A stretch of DNA of 64,000 bases, taken from assembly GCA_963824275.1 (NCBI GenBank), contig CAWGOT010000003.1, forward strand, positions 2,294,001-2,358,000, read 5' to 3'. Below the pieces are notes generated by a model. The model did no database searches, was not told the origin of the DNA, and saw nothing but the letters and a program-made list of their open reading frames with translations. Both the position numbers and the translations under genes were made by a program. This DNA comes from JANXQG01 sp963824275 (GTDB taxonomy: Bacteria > Planctomycetota > Planctomycetia > Pirellulales > Thermoguttaceae). The stretch's first letter is position 1, and each line of letters begins with the position of its first letter. This document shows positions 8,799-18,133 of the stretch, one piece after another.

Positions 8799-10187
8799 AT
8801 GAAGAAAGCCGTTTTCTGCCTCAGTTTGGCAGTCGTTGTCCTGCTCGCCGCCGGTTGCCCGTGGTGCGGCCGCGCCCTGCAAGCCCTGGCCGCGGAGCCC
8901 GCGAAAGCTGCCGACGCCAAGACGCCGCAGCGCTTCGTGATTTCCGACTTCGGCGCGGTGGCGGACGGCAAGACCGTGAACACCAAGGCCATCCAGTCGG
9001 CGATCGACAAGTGCGCGGCGGCGGGCGGCGGCGTAGTGGTCGTCCCCAAAGGAACCTTCTCGAGCGGCGCCATCTTCCTCAAGCAAGGCGCAAATCTCTG
9101 CGTCGAACAGGACGGCGTCCTCAAGGGGACCACCAATATCGACGACTATCCGCAGATCCAAACCCGCTGGGAAGGCGTGGAAGAACAGTGGACCTCGGCC
9201 TTCGTCAACGCCGAGGGCCTGAGCAACCTCGAACTTTCAGGCAAGGGCACGATCGACGGCTCCGGTGAAGAGTGGCTGCAGGGCAATAGCCGCGGCAAGG
9301 GAAAGGCGGCTCCCAAGGCTGCTCCGGCGGCGACCCCCACGGCGGCGCCTGCCGCCCCCGCCGCTGCCCCAGCCGCTCCGCGGCCGGCGCCCCGCCGCGG
9401 GCGGCCACGCCTGATCGGCATCCAGAATTGCAAGCACGTTCACGTGGAAGGGCTGAATTTCCACAATCAGGCGGTCTGGTGCCTGTTCGTTCTGTACAGC
9501 GAAGACGTCGTGGCGGAGAATCTGCGGATCACGGCCGAACACAACATCCCCAGCTCCGACGGGATCGATATCGATTCCTGCAAGAATGTGCGGATCAACA
9601 ACGTCTATATCGACGTCAACGACGATTGCATTTCGATCAAGTCGGGGAAGGACGCCGACGGCCTGCGCGTCAACCGTCCGGCCGAGGACATCATCGTCGA
9701 GAACTCGCACTTCGCCTTCGGTCATGGTGGCGTGGCGATGGGCAGCGAGACCTCGGGCGGCATCCGCAACGTCGAGGTCAGGAACTGCGTTTGCGATTCG
9801 GGCAACCTGGCCCCGATCCGCTTCAAGTCGCAGCCCAGCCGCGGCGGCGTGGTCGAGAACATCACCTATCGCGACATCAAGCTGCACGAGACGCGGCAGG
9901 CCTTCGAATTCAACCTGGAGTGGCGGATGGTGCAGCCCATTGCGCCGCCCGCCAAGGTCCTGCCCGTGGTGCGGAATGTCCAGATCATCAACGTCTCGGG
10001 GGACGTCAACACCGTGGGCGTGATCCATGGCCTGGCGGGCAGCCCGATTCAGGATATCAGGTTCGAAAACTGCAAGATCACGGCGCAACGGGGATTCCGC
10101 CTGGAACATGCGCGGAACGTCGACCTCGCGGGGTTGGTGCTGACGGTGAGCGGCGGCCAGGCGATCACGAAAACGGACGTGCAATAG
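8799..10187 (+). CDS. Secreted polygalacturonase-like glycoside hydrolase, family GH28
   Basis: From the ATG at 8799 there is a signal peptide (AVFCLSLAVVVLLAAGC; the cysteine could be a weak lipobox). A right-handed beta-helix of GH28 type follows, starting FVISDFGAVADGKTVNTKAI. Catalytic-region motifs are SDGIDIDSCKN, VNDDCISIKSGKDADG, GHGGVAMGSETSGG and APIRFKSQPSRGG, the family set around the catalytic aspartates. An Ala/Pro-rich insert (about residues 170-200) interrupts the helix and resembles a linker. Substrate is probably pectin or another galacturonan or rhamnosyl glycan. The upstream DUF5597 glycosidase is on the same strand. Confidence 0.88.
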   Translation: MKKAVFCLSLAVVVLLAAGCPWCGRALQALAAEPAKAADAKTPQRFVISDFGAVADGKTVNTKAIQSAIDKCAAAGGGVVVVPKGTFSSGAIFLKQGANLCVEQDGVLKGTTNIDDYPQIQTRWEGVEEQWTSAFVNAEGLSNLELSGKGTIDGSGEEWLQGNSRGKGKAAPKAAPAATPTAAPAAPAAAPAAPRPAPRRGRPRLIGIQNCKHVHVEGLNFHNQAVWCLFVLYSEDVVAENLRITAEHNIPSSDGIDIDSCKNVRINNVYIDVNDDCISIKSGKDADGLRVNRPAEDIIVENSHFAFGHGGVAMGSETSGGIRNVEVRNCVCDSGNLAPIRFKSQPSRGGVVENITYRDIKLHETRQAFEFNLEWRMVQPIAPPAKVLPVVRNVQIINVSGDVNTVGVIHGLAGSPIQDIRFENCKITAQRGFRLEHARNVDLAGLVLTVSGGQAITKTDVQ

Positions 10188-10357
10188 CCCTAAATCGGCA
10201 CGTCGCACGCAGCCGGGCCCAATTGCGGTTCAACTCCTTATGCCGTATGATGTAGCACTTAGTCTGGCTTTCGGCTTTACCGTGACGAAGGTGAGCGAAT
10301 TCTAAATCATTCGGTGGAATGCCGGACGACATAAGTCTTTTTTAGTAAAGCACTTAG

Positions 10358-10430
10358 GGGGCTGTAGCTCAGTAGGTAGAGCAACGGACTTTTAATCCGT
10401 TGGTCTCGGGTTCGAGTCCCGACAGCCTCA
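10358..10430 (+). tRNA. tRNA-Lys (anticodon TTT)
   Basis: The acceptor stem GGGGCTG pairs with CAGCCTC (one G-U pair). The D arm TAGCTCAGTAGGTAGAGCA, the anticodon stem ACGGA/TCCGT with loop CTTTTAA, and the T arm CGGGTTCGAGTCCCG are all intact. The anticodon TTT is at 10391-10393. The 3' CCA is not encoded. Confidence 0.97.
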
Positions 10431-10784
10431 CTCGCAACCCCTTGATTTCCAAGGGGTTGCGTCGTTTATAGGAAAAGGCACTTTGCCGGTGCCGGTCACT
10501 TTTCGCAAAAATTCGCACAAACGGCCCCTTACGCGGCCCGACGATGGAAGCGGGGAGGGTTGGCCGCGAGGCCAAATCGCGGCAAGATGGTAGTGCTGGA
10601 GAACCAGGCGTTGAAGCACGCGGGCCATACGCAGGTCGTGCTGCTTGCAGTAGTCTTGCAATGCCAAGTAGGTGACCAGAGCCAGGGCGCGCGCGTCGAG
10701 TTTCAGCAATCGGACCAACCGCGACGGCGTGCAGCCCAGCCGTTCGGGGTTGTTTGCGGCCGGGTGATCGCTTGGCTCAGACAT
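10428..10784 (-). CDS. Hypothetical protein, weak support
   Basis: This is an open frame of 118 codons. The middle part (RLVRLLKLDARALALV, DYCKQHDLRMARVLQRL) could form helices, but no family is recognised. Its 3' end reads through the tRNA hairpin, so the true gene, if any, is shorter or is a remnant. Confidence 0.2.
   Translation of the reverse strand: MSEPSDHPAANNPERLGCTPSRLVRLLKLDARALALVTYLALQDYCKQHDLRMARVLQRLVLQHYHLAAIWPRGQPSPLPSSGRVRGRLCEFLRKVTGTGKVPFPINDATPWKSRGCE
10434..10460 (+). terminator. Hairpin directly after tRNA-Lys
   Basis: A perfect 11-bp stem GCAACCCCTTG / CAAGGGGTTGC encloses the loop ATTTC, 3 bases after the tRNA. It is probably the tRNA transcription end or a processing structure. 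There is no strong T-run after it, so intrinsic termination is not certain. Confidence 0.6.
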
Positions 10785-10880
10785 ACAAGGGACGCAGATT
10801 CTCGACGAGATCCTGGCTTGCGTCTACGTCATGCGATGCCAGCTTCGTCCACGACGCGGCAGGCTGAGCGTTGACGCCAC

Positions 10881-11615
10881 TCATTTGGTGGTGATGGAGA
10901 AGTCGGTGAAATCGAAGCGGGCGTCGGCGCCGCTGGTGGACACGATTTCGACCCCGAAATCAATCTGCCCAAGTGTGGAGTTCGGAGCGAGCCAGCCCTG
11001 CCCCATGGCCCATTGCAAGATCGCAAGGAGATCCACGGTGCCCGACGTGAAAGGGGTGGCGGGGACAAACGCGATATAGCGGTTATTGGCGGTCTTCCAC
11101 ACGTTGTAGTCGCGACCGCCGAAGGTCGCCGTTGTGACACGGCTGCCGCCTGGCGTTTGGTGGAAGTTCTCCGTCCAAATCATAAACTCGGTCGAGCCGT
11201 TCGTGGCGATTCCGTTCGTCCAGATGTCGTACGCGACGTTGTAGATGCCGACGTGCGGACTCGTCGCGGCGAAAGTGCTCGTGATCGACTTGAACGAACG
11301 GATCGGCGCGTTCTTGTAGTCCTTATGGACGTTCGGATAGGTCTTGACCGCACCGTCGCCGCTGTTGTTGTCCATGTTCGCGACGACGTACCAACTATGG
11401 TACGAGCAGGCGTAGAGGGTCTCCGTACACGAATACTTGCGGCAGTTCCACATGTTGTTGTGGAGGTAATACCCGCCGTTGCTCCAGCCGCCGTTGGTGC
11501 CCGAGGTGACGAAGACCGGGCCGGAGCCCGTCGTGGAGTCCTCAGCGTGTCCTGTGCTACACACTCCGAGGACGAAAGCGAGAGAAAGCAGAGAGTGGCA
11601 TGCGCTTAGGGACAT
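10881..11615 (-). CDS. Secreted endoglucanase-like glycoside hydrolase, family GH12
   Basis: From the ATG at 11615 there is a signal peptide (SLLSLAFVLGVCSTGHAED) and a beta-jelly-roll typical of GH12: LHNNMWNC, VVANMDNNSGDGAVKTYPN, VAYDIWTNGIA. The catalytic glutamates fit TEFMIWTEN (nucleophile region) and DFGVEIVSTSGADARF (acid/base region near the C-terminus). Family members hydrolyse beta-1,4-glucan or xyloglucan outside the cell. Length (244 residues) is normal. Start chosen because the upstream in-frame codons lack a signal sequence. It is the third polysaccharide hydrolase within 5 kb and points the other way from the first two. Confidence 0.85.
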   Translation of the reverse strand: MSLSACHSLLSLAFVLGVCSTGHAEDSTTGSGPVFVTSGTNGGWSNGGYYLHNNMWNCRKYSCTETLYACSYHSWYVVANMDNNSGDGAVKTYPNVHKDYKNAPIRSFKSITSTFAATSPHVGIYNVAYDIWTNGIATNGSTEFMIWTENFHQTPGGSRVTTATFGGRDYNVWKTANNRYIAFVPATPFTSGTVDLLAILQWAMGQGWLAPNSTLGQIDFGVEIVSTSGADARFDFTDFSITTK

Positions 11616-11811
11616 GGCGAACTTGGGCTCCTTTCCGAAGGGTATGGATGGCCGGGCGACAACCGCAATTTCTCCATTTTCCATTCACACGACATGCAGG
11701 TCAAGGGCCAGTCAAGGCCACGAGGCCACGCCATTTCTCGATCTCCGTTTCTAGATTACGACTGACTGAAGATTTCCAAGCGAAAATCAGATTGATTCCG
11801 GCTGGCCGGCC

Positions 11812-12144
11812 TTGGGGAACTTGATCGCTTTTCCACACCGGCCTAGAATAGTAGCCAGGGCAAAGTCATGCCTTGGGATACTTGACGGCGGAGTTCTCTT
11901 CAAGCGAGGCGTAATCGTGGGTCTGTTGTTTCTCCTTGTCGCGGTTCTGGGCCTGGCGTTTCCGCCGCTGGCCGTCGTCTTCTTGGCGATGATGGTCTTC
12001 GGCGTGTTCGCCAAGGGGCTAGTCGCCGATCCGGATCAGAAGACAGTCGCCAGGCCGGAAGAGCAGGCATCGCCGCGGTGCGGAACGACCTCAAGACGCC
12101 ATGCGCCGCCATGCCACGGAGCCGCGGCAGGGGGAGGTTGTTGA
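11812..12144 (+). CDS. Possible small membrane protein
   Basis: This is an open frame of 110 codons whose centre (KRGVIVGLLFLLVAVLGLAF, then PPLAVVFLAMMVFGVFAKG) would make two transmembrane helices. The last 30 codons overlap the M50 remnant on the other strand and look non-coding. No family is recognised. Confidence 0.3.
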   Translation: MGNLIAFPHRPRIVARAKSCLGILDGGVLFKRGVIVGLLFLLVAVLGLAFPPLAVVFLAMMVFGVFAKGLVADPDQKTVARPEEQASPRCGTTSRRHAPPCHGAAAGGGC

Positions 12145-12828
12145 CGTTCGATTTTACCCGTTTCTGCCGCCGCTGGGGCTGCCGACCGCCATAGCAGGCG
12201 ATCCACGATCAGAAGCCCAATCACGCGAAGAGCCGTCGTAAGACGACGGCGGTCAACCGGCCCCGGTCGGATTGGTTGCTCCGGGCGGCATGGAATGAGC
12301 ATCGCGGCGAGCAGGTAGACCAGCAGGAGCGACACGGTCGCGACCGCGCTGGGCGGCTGAACGTGCATCTTCTCCCAGATGCGGAAAACGAAGCCGGCGA
12401 TGCCCTTGGCGGTCTTCGCGACCGGCAACCGGGACTGCAGTTCCAGGACGATCGCCCGGAAGATGGGCAGCGGAATCGGCTCGCTGGCGGGCGGCATTTG
12501 GTCGCCGAGCAGACTGCCGATTCGCCGGGCGATGGTGTTCGTCTGGAACGTGGGGTTGATGCTTGCCAGGAGCCAGATGCCGAGAAAGCACAAGACCGTT
12601 CCGCCCCGAATCGCGCGAAAGGCGACCAGCGCCAGCGCCGCGAGGAACTGGAAGACGCCCTCCAGGTAGCGGTTGCGGGAGAACAGGACCTGGTTCAAGA
12701 GCCGTCCGCCGTCGAGGGGGAAGATCGGCAGCAGGTTGAAGCCGTTCCAGCACGACCTCTGTCTCGACGGGCGCGGCGCCATCGCCGTTCGAGAGCGGCG
12801 AAAAACTGTCGTCAGCCTGGTCTTGCAT
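12036..12828 (-). pseudogene. M50-type membrane metalloprotease (site-2 protease family) with internal deletion
   Basis: The ATG at 12828 has a strong ribosome-binding site (GGAGGGAAAACGAC) and reads MQDQADDSFSPLSNGDG. At about 12755 the reading changes frame directly into NGFNLLPIFPLDGGRLLNQV, the LDG motif of M50 proteases, followed by membrane segments (QFLAALALVAF, VSLLLVYLLAAMLIP). The HExxH zinc site and preceding membrane helices, roughly 150 residues, are missing. The protein cannot be an active protease as written. The deletion is too large for a base-calling error. Confidence 0.75.
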
Positions 12829-12940
12829 GTCGTTTTCCCTCCAGCTGCCGGTTCGTAATAAACCGCAATCCCGTCCCGGTTAGGGGGCTAGGGGGCGTCG
12901 AGACGCCACTCAGCCCGCTCGATCGTACCCGACAAAATCG

Positions 12941-14764
12941 TCATCTTGATGGTACATCAGGTGCTTCGTGCCCGGACGCGGTCGCCTTCTCGCAGTATTC
13001 CTTGAGCTTCACGATCGCCTCGTCCTTCCGCGGCGCACTCCAGTCGGAATCGAAAGCAATTTTCTGCGATGCCTGGCTTATCGCAGTCGCAGCCCGGTCG
13101 CAGATCCGTATGCTCGCGGAAAATCCGGGTGGCGAGCGTTTGTCGTCCAGCAGGGGTACGAGGATCTCGATCGCCATCGGGTTGCCGTACCATAACACGA
13201 CGCACATCGTTTCCGCCCGGCTGGCGCTGCCCGTTGCCAGGAACGATCGGTAAACGGGTTTCGCTTGTTCCGGAAACCGTTGACCGATCATTTTCAGAAT
13301 GTCCTCGCCCCGGTCGGTTTCCGCAGGGAGCGCTGCCAACAGATTGCGGGCCCGCTTCAGGACCAGCGCGTCGTTTGAGCGATCAACCGCGGGGAGTGCC
13401 GCCATGAAGTACTCGTCGTTGGTCGTCCTTTCGACAATTTCAAGGAGCTTCTTGCGGACATCCGCCTCCCGCGACTGGTTGACGGCTTCGACGTAGCTCA
13501 AGTGCAGGGGATTGCCCTTGGAGTCGGTGACGTTGATCTTGTTCAACTGCTCGACCAGGAACGACCCGTAGCCCCTGCTCGCCAGGGAAGCCAGGCACGC
13601 CGGCGCATAATCGTCGTCGCCGGGGTGCTCCAAGAATATCTTCCGCACGGCATCGCCTACCTTCTGGCTTGGATCATGGGTCAACGCCCTGATGAAACGC
13701 ACCTGCGCGAACTTGTTCGTCGGCAGGATGCGTGGGCAGTCGCTGCTTTTCACGGTTTGCGGATAACCGTAGAGTTCCACAAGGCATGCCCGAGCTTCGT
13801 ACTTTTCCTGCAAAGGGGGATGCAACCGCTTTTCTTCGTCGGCTTGCTGCATGTCCAGGTCTTCGAAGAGATCGAGAAGCAGCCCCTGGCGGGCAACCTC
13901 ACCATGTTTTGCCACGAAGGCTTCAAGACGCCGTTTGCGGTCCGCCGAGTCCTTGATACGATAGAGAGTTTCGCGGATGAAGGCCGAGCCCGCAATGCTG
14001 TCGTAGATGGGCTCGCCGAGCTGTTTCAGAACCAGTGGCTCCACCGTGTCTGGATAGTAACAGGCAAGCCGAAAGTAAGCTCCGATTCGCCGGTCCTCAC
14101 GGTCGGGGTTGCGGAAGTCCTCGATCAACAAGTCCTTGTGCGTCTGCCTGGTAAGCCCGCTCCAATCTTGGAGTATGACGTTGCGCAAGGCATTCGAGTA
14201 CGTGGGTGAATTGACGATCAAGCCGCCTGTGGGCTGGTATCGGGTGGCGGAAAAGCCCCGGTTCACGATCTGGCCCAACGCCACGAAGCAGAGATCGCCC
14301 ACAGTGATGGCGTGGTCATGCGGTTGGTCGTGCCCGATGCTACCAGAATCGCGATTGACTCCCTTCGGGGGCTCTTTTCGCGTTCGGCGATTGAAATCGT
14401 ATTCATCAGGAAAGTCGATCCACATCATGCCGGACACGGGCTTCATCTTGACGGTGCGGGCGTCGCCGATGTGCTCGAGCAGGGCCGGCACGGCATCCGC
14501 GCCCATGGCGACGATCTTGCGGAGCGCCTCGGAACGCGTTGTACGCATCAATCCGAGAACGCCAGTCCCCACCTGCCCCGTATTCTCGAACGGCAGAAAC
14601 TCTCCTCCGCCGGAAGAGTACACGCTGTATCCGAATCCGGACTCCGCGACGGCGGGCAACTGGTCGATCAGTTGGTCGATTTCCTTGTCATCCGCCGACG
14701 CAGTGCCCAAATGAAGCATCAGCACAACGAACGTGCAGGCAATTCCTCGCTGCCAAAATCCCAT
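12941..14764 (-). CDS. Secreted protein of unknown function with HEAT-like helical repeats
   Basis: This 607-residue protein has a signal peptide (GIACTFVVLMLHLGTASADD). It is largely alpha-helical, with repeat-like segments such as EALRKIVAMGADAVPALLEHI, which resembles a HEAT repeat, and later DALVLKRARNLLAALPAET. No catalytic motif is seen. An AGGGAG ribosome-binding site precedes the ATG. A TATAAT-like hexamer on the minus strand (14810-14815) lies about 45 bp upstream, without a good -35. Function unknown; the family seems to be a planctomycete secreted repeat protein. Confidence 0.7.
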   Translation of the reverse strand: MGFWQRGIACTFVVLMLHLGTASADDKEIDQLIDQLPAVAESGFGYSVYSSGGGEFLPFENTGQVGTGVLGLMRTTRSEALRKIVAMGADAVPALLEHIGDARTVKMKPVSGMMWIDFPDEYDFNRRTRKEPPKGVNRDSGSIGHDQPHDHAITVGDLCFVALGQIVNRGFSATRYQPTGGLIVNSPTYSNALRNVILQDWSGLTRQTHKDLLIEDFRNPDREDRRIGAYFRLACYYPDTVEPLVLKQLGEPIYDSIAGSAFIRETLYRIKDSADRKRRLEAFVAKHGEVARQGLLLDLFEDLDMQQADEEKRLHPPLQEKYEARACLVELYGYPQTVKSSDCPRILPTNKFAQVRFIRALTHDPSQKVGDAVRKIFLEHPGDDDYAPACLASLASRGYGSFLVEQLNKINVTDSKGNPLHLSYVEAVNQSREADVRKKLLEIVERTTNDEYFMAALPAVDRSNDALVLKRARNLLAALPAETDRGEDILKMIGQRFPEQAKPVYRSFLATGSASRAETMCVVLWYGNPMAIEILVPLLDDKRSPPGFSASIRICDRAATAISQASQKIAFDSDWSAPRKDEAIVKLKEYCEKATASGHEAPDVPSR

Positions 14765-14960
14765 GAGTCGATCTCCCTAGGTTTGGATTCCACGTTGCCG
14801 ACGTATCCTATTATACACGCTGCGCCAGGCACCCTGCGTCTCGGCGGAAGCGGCAGGGCGGGACTCCTCATTTCCTCGTGTCCGAGTTCGCAGCCGCGCA
14901 TACCGCTTCCGTGAGGCTGTCGAAACGCCGTGCCGATACCGTCGCTGGCGATCGGCGCGG

Positions 14961-15114
14961 CTACTTCGCCGTCTCGACCTCGATCATCCAATCGCCGCCG
15001 AAGTCGGTCTCCTTGGCGGGAACGCCCGGCAGACCGACGCGCGAGAACTTGCCGCCGGTGCTCTTGTCGTAGTTCTCGCACGACCGGAACAGGTCCGCAA
15101 GCGGTGCGGGCAGG
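14961..15114 (-). other. Coding-like 3' fragment after pepF
   Basis: Between the pepF stop and a TAG at 14961 one frame reads NLPAPLADLFRSCENYDKS, then GLPGVPAKETDFGGDWMIE and VETAK. Codon use looks protein-like, but there is no start of its own; going upstream the frame runs into the 3' end of pepF. It may be the tail of a lost gene. No family recognised. Confidence 0.3.
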
Positions 15115-16917
15115 TTACAGCAGCGAATCCAGCTCCTCCACCAACTTCCCGAACTGCTCGAGCGCCCCGTCCACGGCGGCGGGCCGCTCCATGTCCACGC
15201 CCGCGTCGCGGAGCAAATCGAGCGGGTCCTTCGAGCAGCCGCCCTTGAGGAAGTTCAGGTAGTCGTTCAACTCCCGTTGGCCACCGCCGGTCACGCGCTG
15301 GGCAAGCGCAATCGCGGCCGACATACCGGTGGCGTACTTGTAGACATAGAATGCCCGATAGAAATGCGGGATCCGCAGGCACTCCAGGCTCAACTCGTCG
15401 TCGATCGTGAAATCGGGCCCGAAGTAATCCTTGAGCAGGCCACGATAGATTTCCTTGAACCGCTCCAGGGTCAGCGGCTCGCCCGACTCGGCCGAGGCAT
15501 GGGCCAGCTTCTCGAACTCGGCAAACATCGTCTGGCGGAAGATCGTGCCCCGCATGGCGTCGAGCTGGCGGTTGATGAGGAAGGCCCGCTCCTCGTCGCT
15601 GCGTGCGTTGTTGAGCAGATAGCGGCTCAGGAGTTGCTCGTTGAACGTGCTGGCCACCTCGGCCACGAAGATCACGTAGTTGTAATAGGCGAACGGCTGG
15701 TGTCGGGCCGAATGCCAACTGTGCATGGAATGGCCCGCCTCGTGCGCGAGCGTGAAGACATGGTCGAGCACGTCCGGCTGGTAGTTCATGAGGATGTACG
15801 GCTCGCTGTCGAAGGTCCCGGAACTGAAGGCCCCGCTCTGTTTGCCGCGGTTCTCGTAGCGATCGCACCAGCGGCCGCGGAGGCCCTTCTCCAACGCCCC
15901 GCAGTAGTCGCCGCCCAGCGGTTCGAGCGACTTGAGCACGATGTTGACCGCCTGGTCCCAGGTGTGCCTGCGCTGCAGGCCGGCGAGGATCGGCACGTAC
16001 GTGTCGTAATGGTGGATCTCCTTCAGCCGCATCTTCCGCCGCCGCACGTCGTAGTAGTGGTACAAGGCGGGCAGGTGGCGATGGACCGAGGCGATCAGGT
16101 TGTCGTAGACCGCCACCGGGACCTGGTCGGGAAACAAGGCGGCCTCCAAGGCGCTGGGGTAGTTTCGCGCCTTGGCGTAGTAGATGTCGGCCTGCACCGA
16201 GCCGGCCAGCGAAGCGGCCAGCGCGTGGGAGTGATCGGCATACTCGATGTAGTATTGATGAAAGGCCTTCCGCCGCACGGCCCGATCGGGCGCGTGCAAG
16301 AGCGTGCTGAAGGTGGCGTGGCTGAGCTCGACCAGATTGCCGCGGCCGGTCTTGATCGCGCCGAACTTCAGGTCGGCGTCGTTGAGCTGGCGGAAGATCT
16401 GGTTGGCGGCCTGGGCCATCTCGGTCTGCATGGCCAGCAGGTTCTCTTCCTTCTTGCCCAGCGTGTGCGGTTTGTAGCGGAGCACACGCTGCAGGAGGAG
16501 TTTATAGGGGGCCAGGGCCGGCGAATCGAGATACGACTTCATCTTGGCCGCGGGGATGGCCAGGATCTCAGGGCGGATGAAACTGCCCGCCTGGGCCGCG
16601 CGGCTGGCGACCGCCATGAAGCGGCCGTGCATCCGCTGGTACTTGCTCTCGCCCACGTCCTCGGCCGTCTTCAGGAAGGCGTAGTTGCCCAACCGCTCCG
16701 CGGCCCGGTCGAGATCGAGATCGAACTGCAGGCATCCGGCCAGCGATTCGGGGCTCTCGGCCAGCTTGCCCTGGAAGGTGGCATATTCGCCGAGCCGGCC
16801 TTCCCATGCGTTAAACGCGGTTTCCCAGGCCTCGTCGGAGGCGAAAAGGCTGGAAAGGTCCCAGGTTTCGGAGGGCTTGACTTTGCTGCGGGGCGGAAGT
16901 TGTTTGACTTTGGACAT
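15115..16917 (-). CDS. pepF: Oligoendopeptidase F (M3B zinc peptidase)
   Basis: This 600-residue protein has an intact frame and starts MSKVKQLPPRSKVKPSETWD, the usual PepF opening. The zinc motif HEAGHSMHSWHSA lies near residue 390, preceded by GAFSSGTFDSEPYILMNY (the conserved GA.S region). EVASTFNE carries the third zinc ligand, and the substrate motif HFYRAFYVYKYATG lies near 545. It cleaves oligopeptides in the cytoplasm. It is divergent from rlmN, with about 97 bp between the starts. Length and motifs are complete. Confidence 0.95.
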   Translation of the reverse strand: MSKVKQLPPRSKVKPSETWDLSSLFASDEAWETAFNAWEGRLGEYATFQGKLAESPESLAGCLQFDLDLDRAAERLGNYAFLKTAEDVGESKYQRMHGRFMAVASRAAQAGSFIRPEILAIPAAKMKSYLDSPALAPYKLLLQRVLRYKPHTLGKKEENLLAMQTEMAQAANQIFRQLNDADLKFGAIKTGRGNLVELSHATFSTLLHAPDRAVRRKAFHQYYIEYADHSHALAASLAGSVQADIYYAKARNYPSALEAALFPDQVPVAVYDNLIASVHRHLPALYHYYDVRRRKMRLKEIHHYDTYVPILAGLQRRHTWDQAVNIVLKSLEPLGGDYCGALEKGLRGRWCDRYENRGKQSGAFSSGTFDSEPYILMNYQPDVLDHVFTLAHEAGHSMHSWHSARHQPFAYYNYVIFVAEVASTFNEQLLSRYLLNNARSDEERAFLINRQLDAMRGTIFRQTMFAEFEKLAHASAESGEPLTLERFKEIYRGLLKDYFGPDFTIDDELSLECLRIPHFYRAFYVYKYATGMSAAIALAQRVTGGGQRELNDYLNFLKGGCSKDPLDLLRDAGVDMERPAAVDGALEQFGKLVEELDSLL

Positions 16918-17014
16918 AGATCAAGGGAAGCGGGTCAAAGGAGGAAATGGGAAAGCAGGCGCATTGTGCCGCAGTTTTTCCACGCCTGTCAATTTGTCTT
17001 GATACAATAGCTCT

Positions 17015-18133
17015 ATGGACCCTCTCCTCGACCAGTCCGCCGAGCAGCTTCAAGCCTGGATGCTCCAGCATGAGCAGCGGCCGTATCGTGCTGCGCAGAT
17101 TCGCAGGTGGATCTTTGAAAAAAGGGCCGCCACATGGGAGCAAATGACCGACCTGCCTTGCGAACTGCGGGAGCAATTGGCGGCAGAGTTCAACATCTGG
17201 TCGACGGAAATTGCCGTCCACCGCAAGGACGACGACGGCACGGAGAAACTCCTTCTCACGCTGGCCGACGGGCAACAAGGTAGCAGGCACTCTCCGAGTG
17301 CCGTCCGCCCCGAGGATGAGGCTACGATTCCGCCCAAAGGCCCTTTGCAGATCGAATGCGTGTTGCTGCGCGACGACAAAGGGCATTGCAGCATGTGTAT
17401 CAGCACGCAGGTCGGGTGTGCCATGAAGTGCGGATTCTGCGCCACGGGCCTGGGCGGCATGACCCGAAACCTGACCACGGGCGAGATCCTCGAACAAATG
17501 CTGCAACTCCAGCGGTTGCTCAGGACCGAAGAGCGATTGAGCCATATCGTTTGCATGGGCATGGGCGAGCCGCTAGCCAATCTCGATCGGCTGATGCCGG
17601 CACTGGCCGTAGCGTCGGCCAAGGACGGGCTGGGGATCGGCGTCCGCAAGATCACGATTTCGACGGTCGGTTTGCCGGTCGGCATCCGCCGCCTGGCCGA
17701 GCAGAACTGCCAGTATCACCTGGCCGTGTCGCTGCACGCCCCGAACGACGCCTTGCGAACGCAGCTCATGCCGACCAACGGCAACATCGGCATCGAGGCG
17801 GTCCTGGCCGCCGCCGATGAGTATTTTGAGAGGACGGGCCGCCGCGTGACCTACGAGTACATTCTGCTGGCCGGGGTGAACGACGGCCCTGGCGAGGCCA
17901 GGCAGCTCGTGGCCCTGCTCCGCGGCCGGCCATCACTGGTCAACCTGATTCCGTACAACCCGGTCCGAGGGCTGAAGTTCCGCACTCCGCATCCCAGTGC
18001 CGTAGCCCGCTTCGTCGAGATCCTGGAAGAGGGAGGGCTGAACGTGGCCATCCGGCACCGCAAAGGGGCGCGGATCGATGCGGCCTGCGGCCAGTTGCGA
18101 CGTGCCGCGGCTGTGAACAGCTTACCCCATTAG
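17015..18133 (+). CDS. rlmN: Dual-specificity 23S rRNA/tRNA adenine-C2 methyltransferase RlmN
   Basis: This radical-SAM enzyme methylates C2 of A2503 in 23S rRNA and A37 in some tRNAs. Its 372 residues carry the cluster motif CAMKCGFCATG near 140, GMGEPLANLD near 190, the helper motif QYHLAVSLHAPND near 235, and a C-terminal catalytic-cysteine region (RIDAACGQL). An extra stretch around residues 88-114 (QGSRHSPSAVRPEDEAT) is encoded by a palindromic repeat and is not part of the usual fold. No Shine-Dalgarno is seen; a GATACAAT -10-like box sits just before the ATG, so a leaderless message is possible. Confidence 0.95.
   Translation: MDPLLDQSAEQLQAWMLQHEQRPYRAAQIRRWIFEKRAATWEQMTDLPCELREQLAAEFNIWSTEIAVHRKDDDGTEKLLLTLADGQQGSRHSPSAVRPEDEATIPPKGPLQIECVLLRDDKGHCSMCISTQVGCAMKCGFCATGLGGMTRNLTTGEILEQMLQLQRLLRTEERLSHIVCMGMGEPLANLDRLMPALAVASAKDGLGIGVRKITISTVGLPVGIRRLAEQNCQYHLAVSLHAPNDALRTQLMPTNGNIGIEAVLAAADEYFERTGRRVTYEYILLAGVNDGPGEARQLVALLRGRPSLVNLIPYNPVRGLKFRTPHPSAVARFVEILEEGGLNVAIRHRKGARIDAACGQLRRAAAVNSLPH
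17286..17302. repeat. Palindrome GGCACTC-TCC-GAGTGCC inside rlmN
   Basis: A 7-bp perfect inverted repeat around TCC, within TAGCAGGCACTCTCCGAGTG, lies in the coding frame and adds residues such as SRHSPSAV. The flanking TAGCA and CCGTCCGCC match a style of dispersed element that I believe is common in planctomycete genomes. Confidence 0.6.

Noticed and set aside
15277..17010. A 577-codon open frame antisense to pepF
   Set aside because: Same effect: pepF on the other strand has all its motifs.
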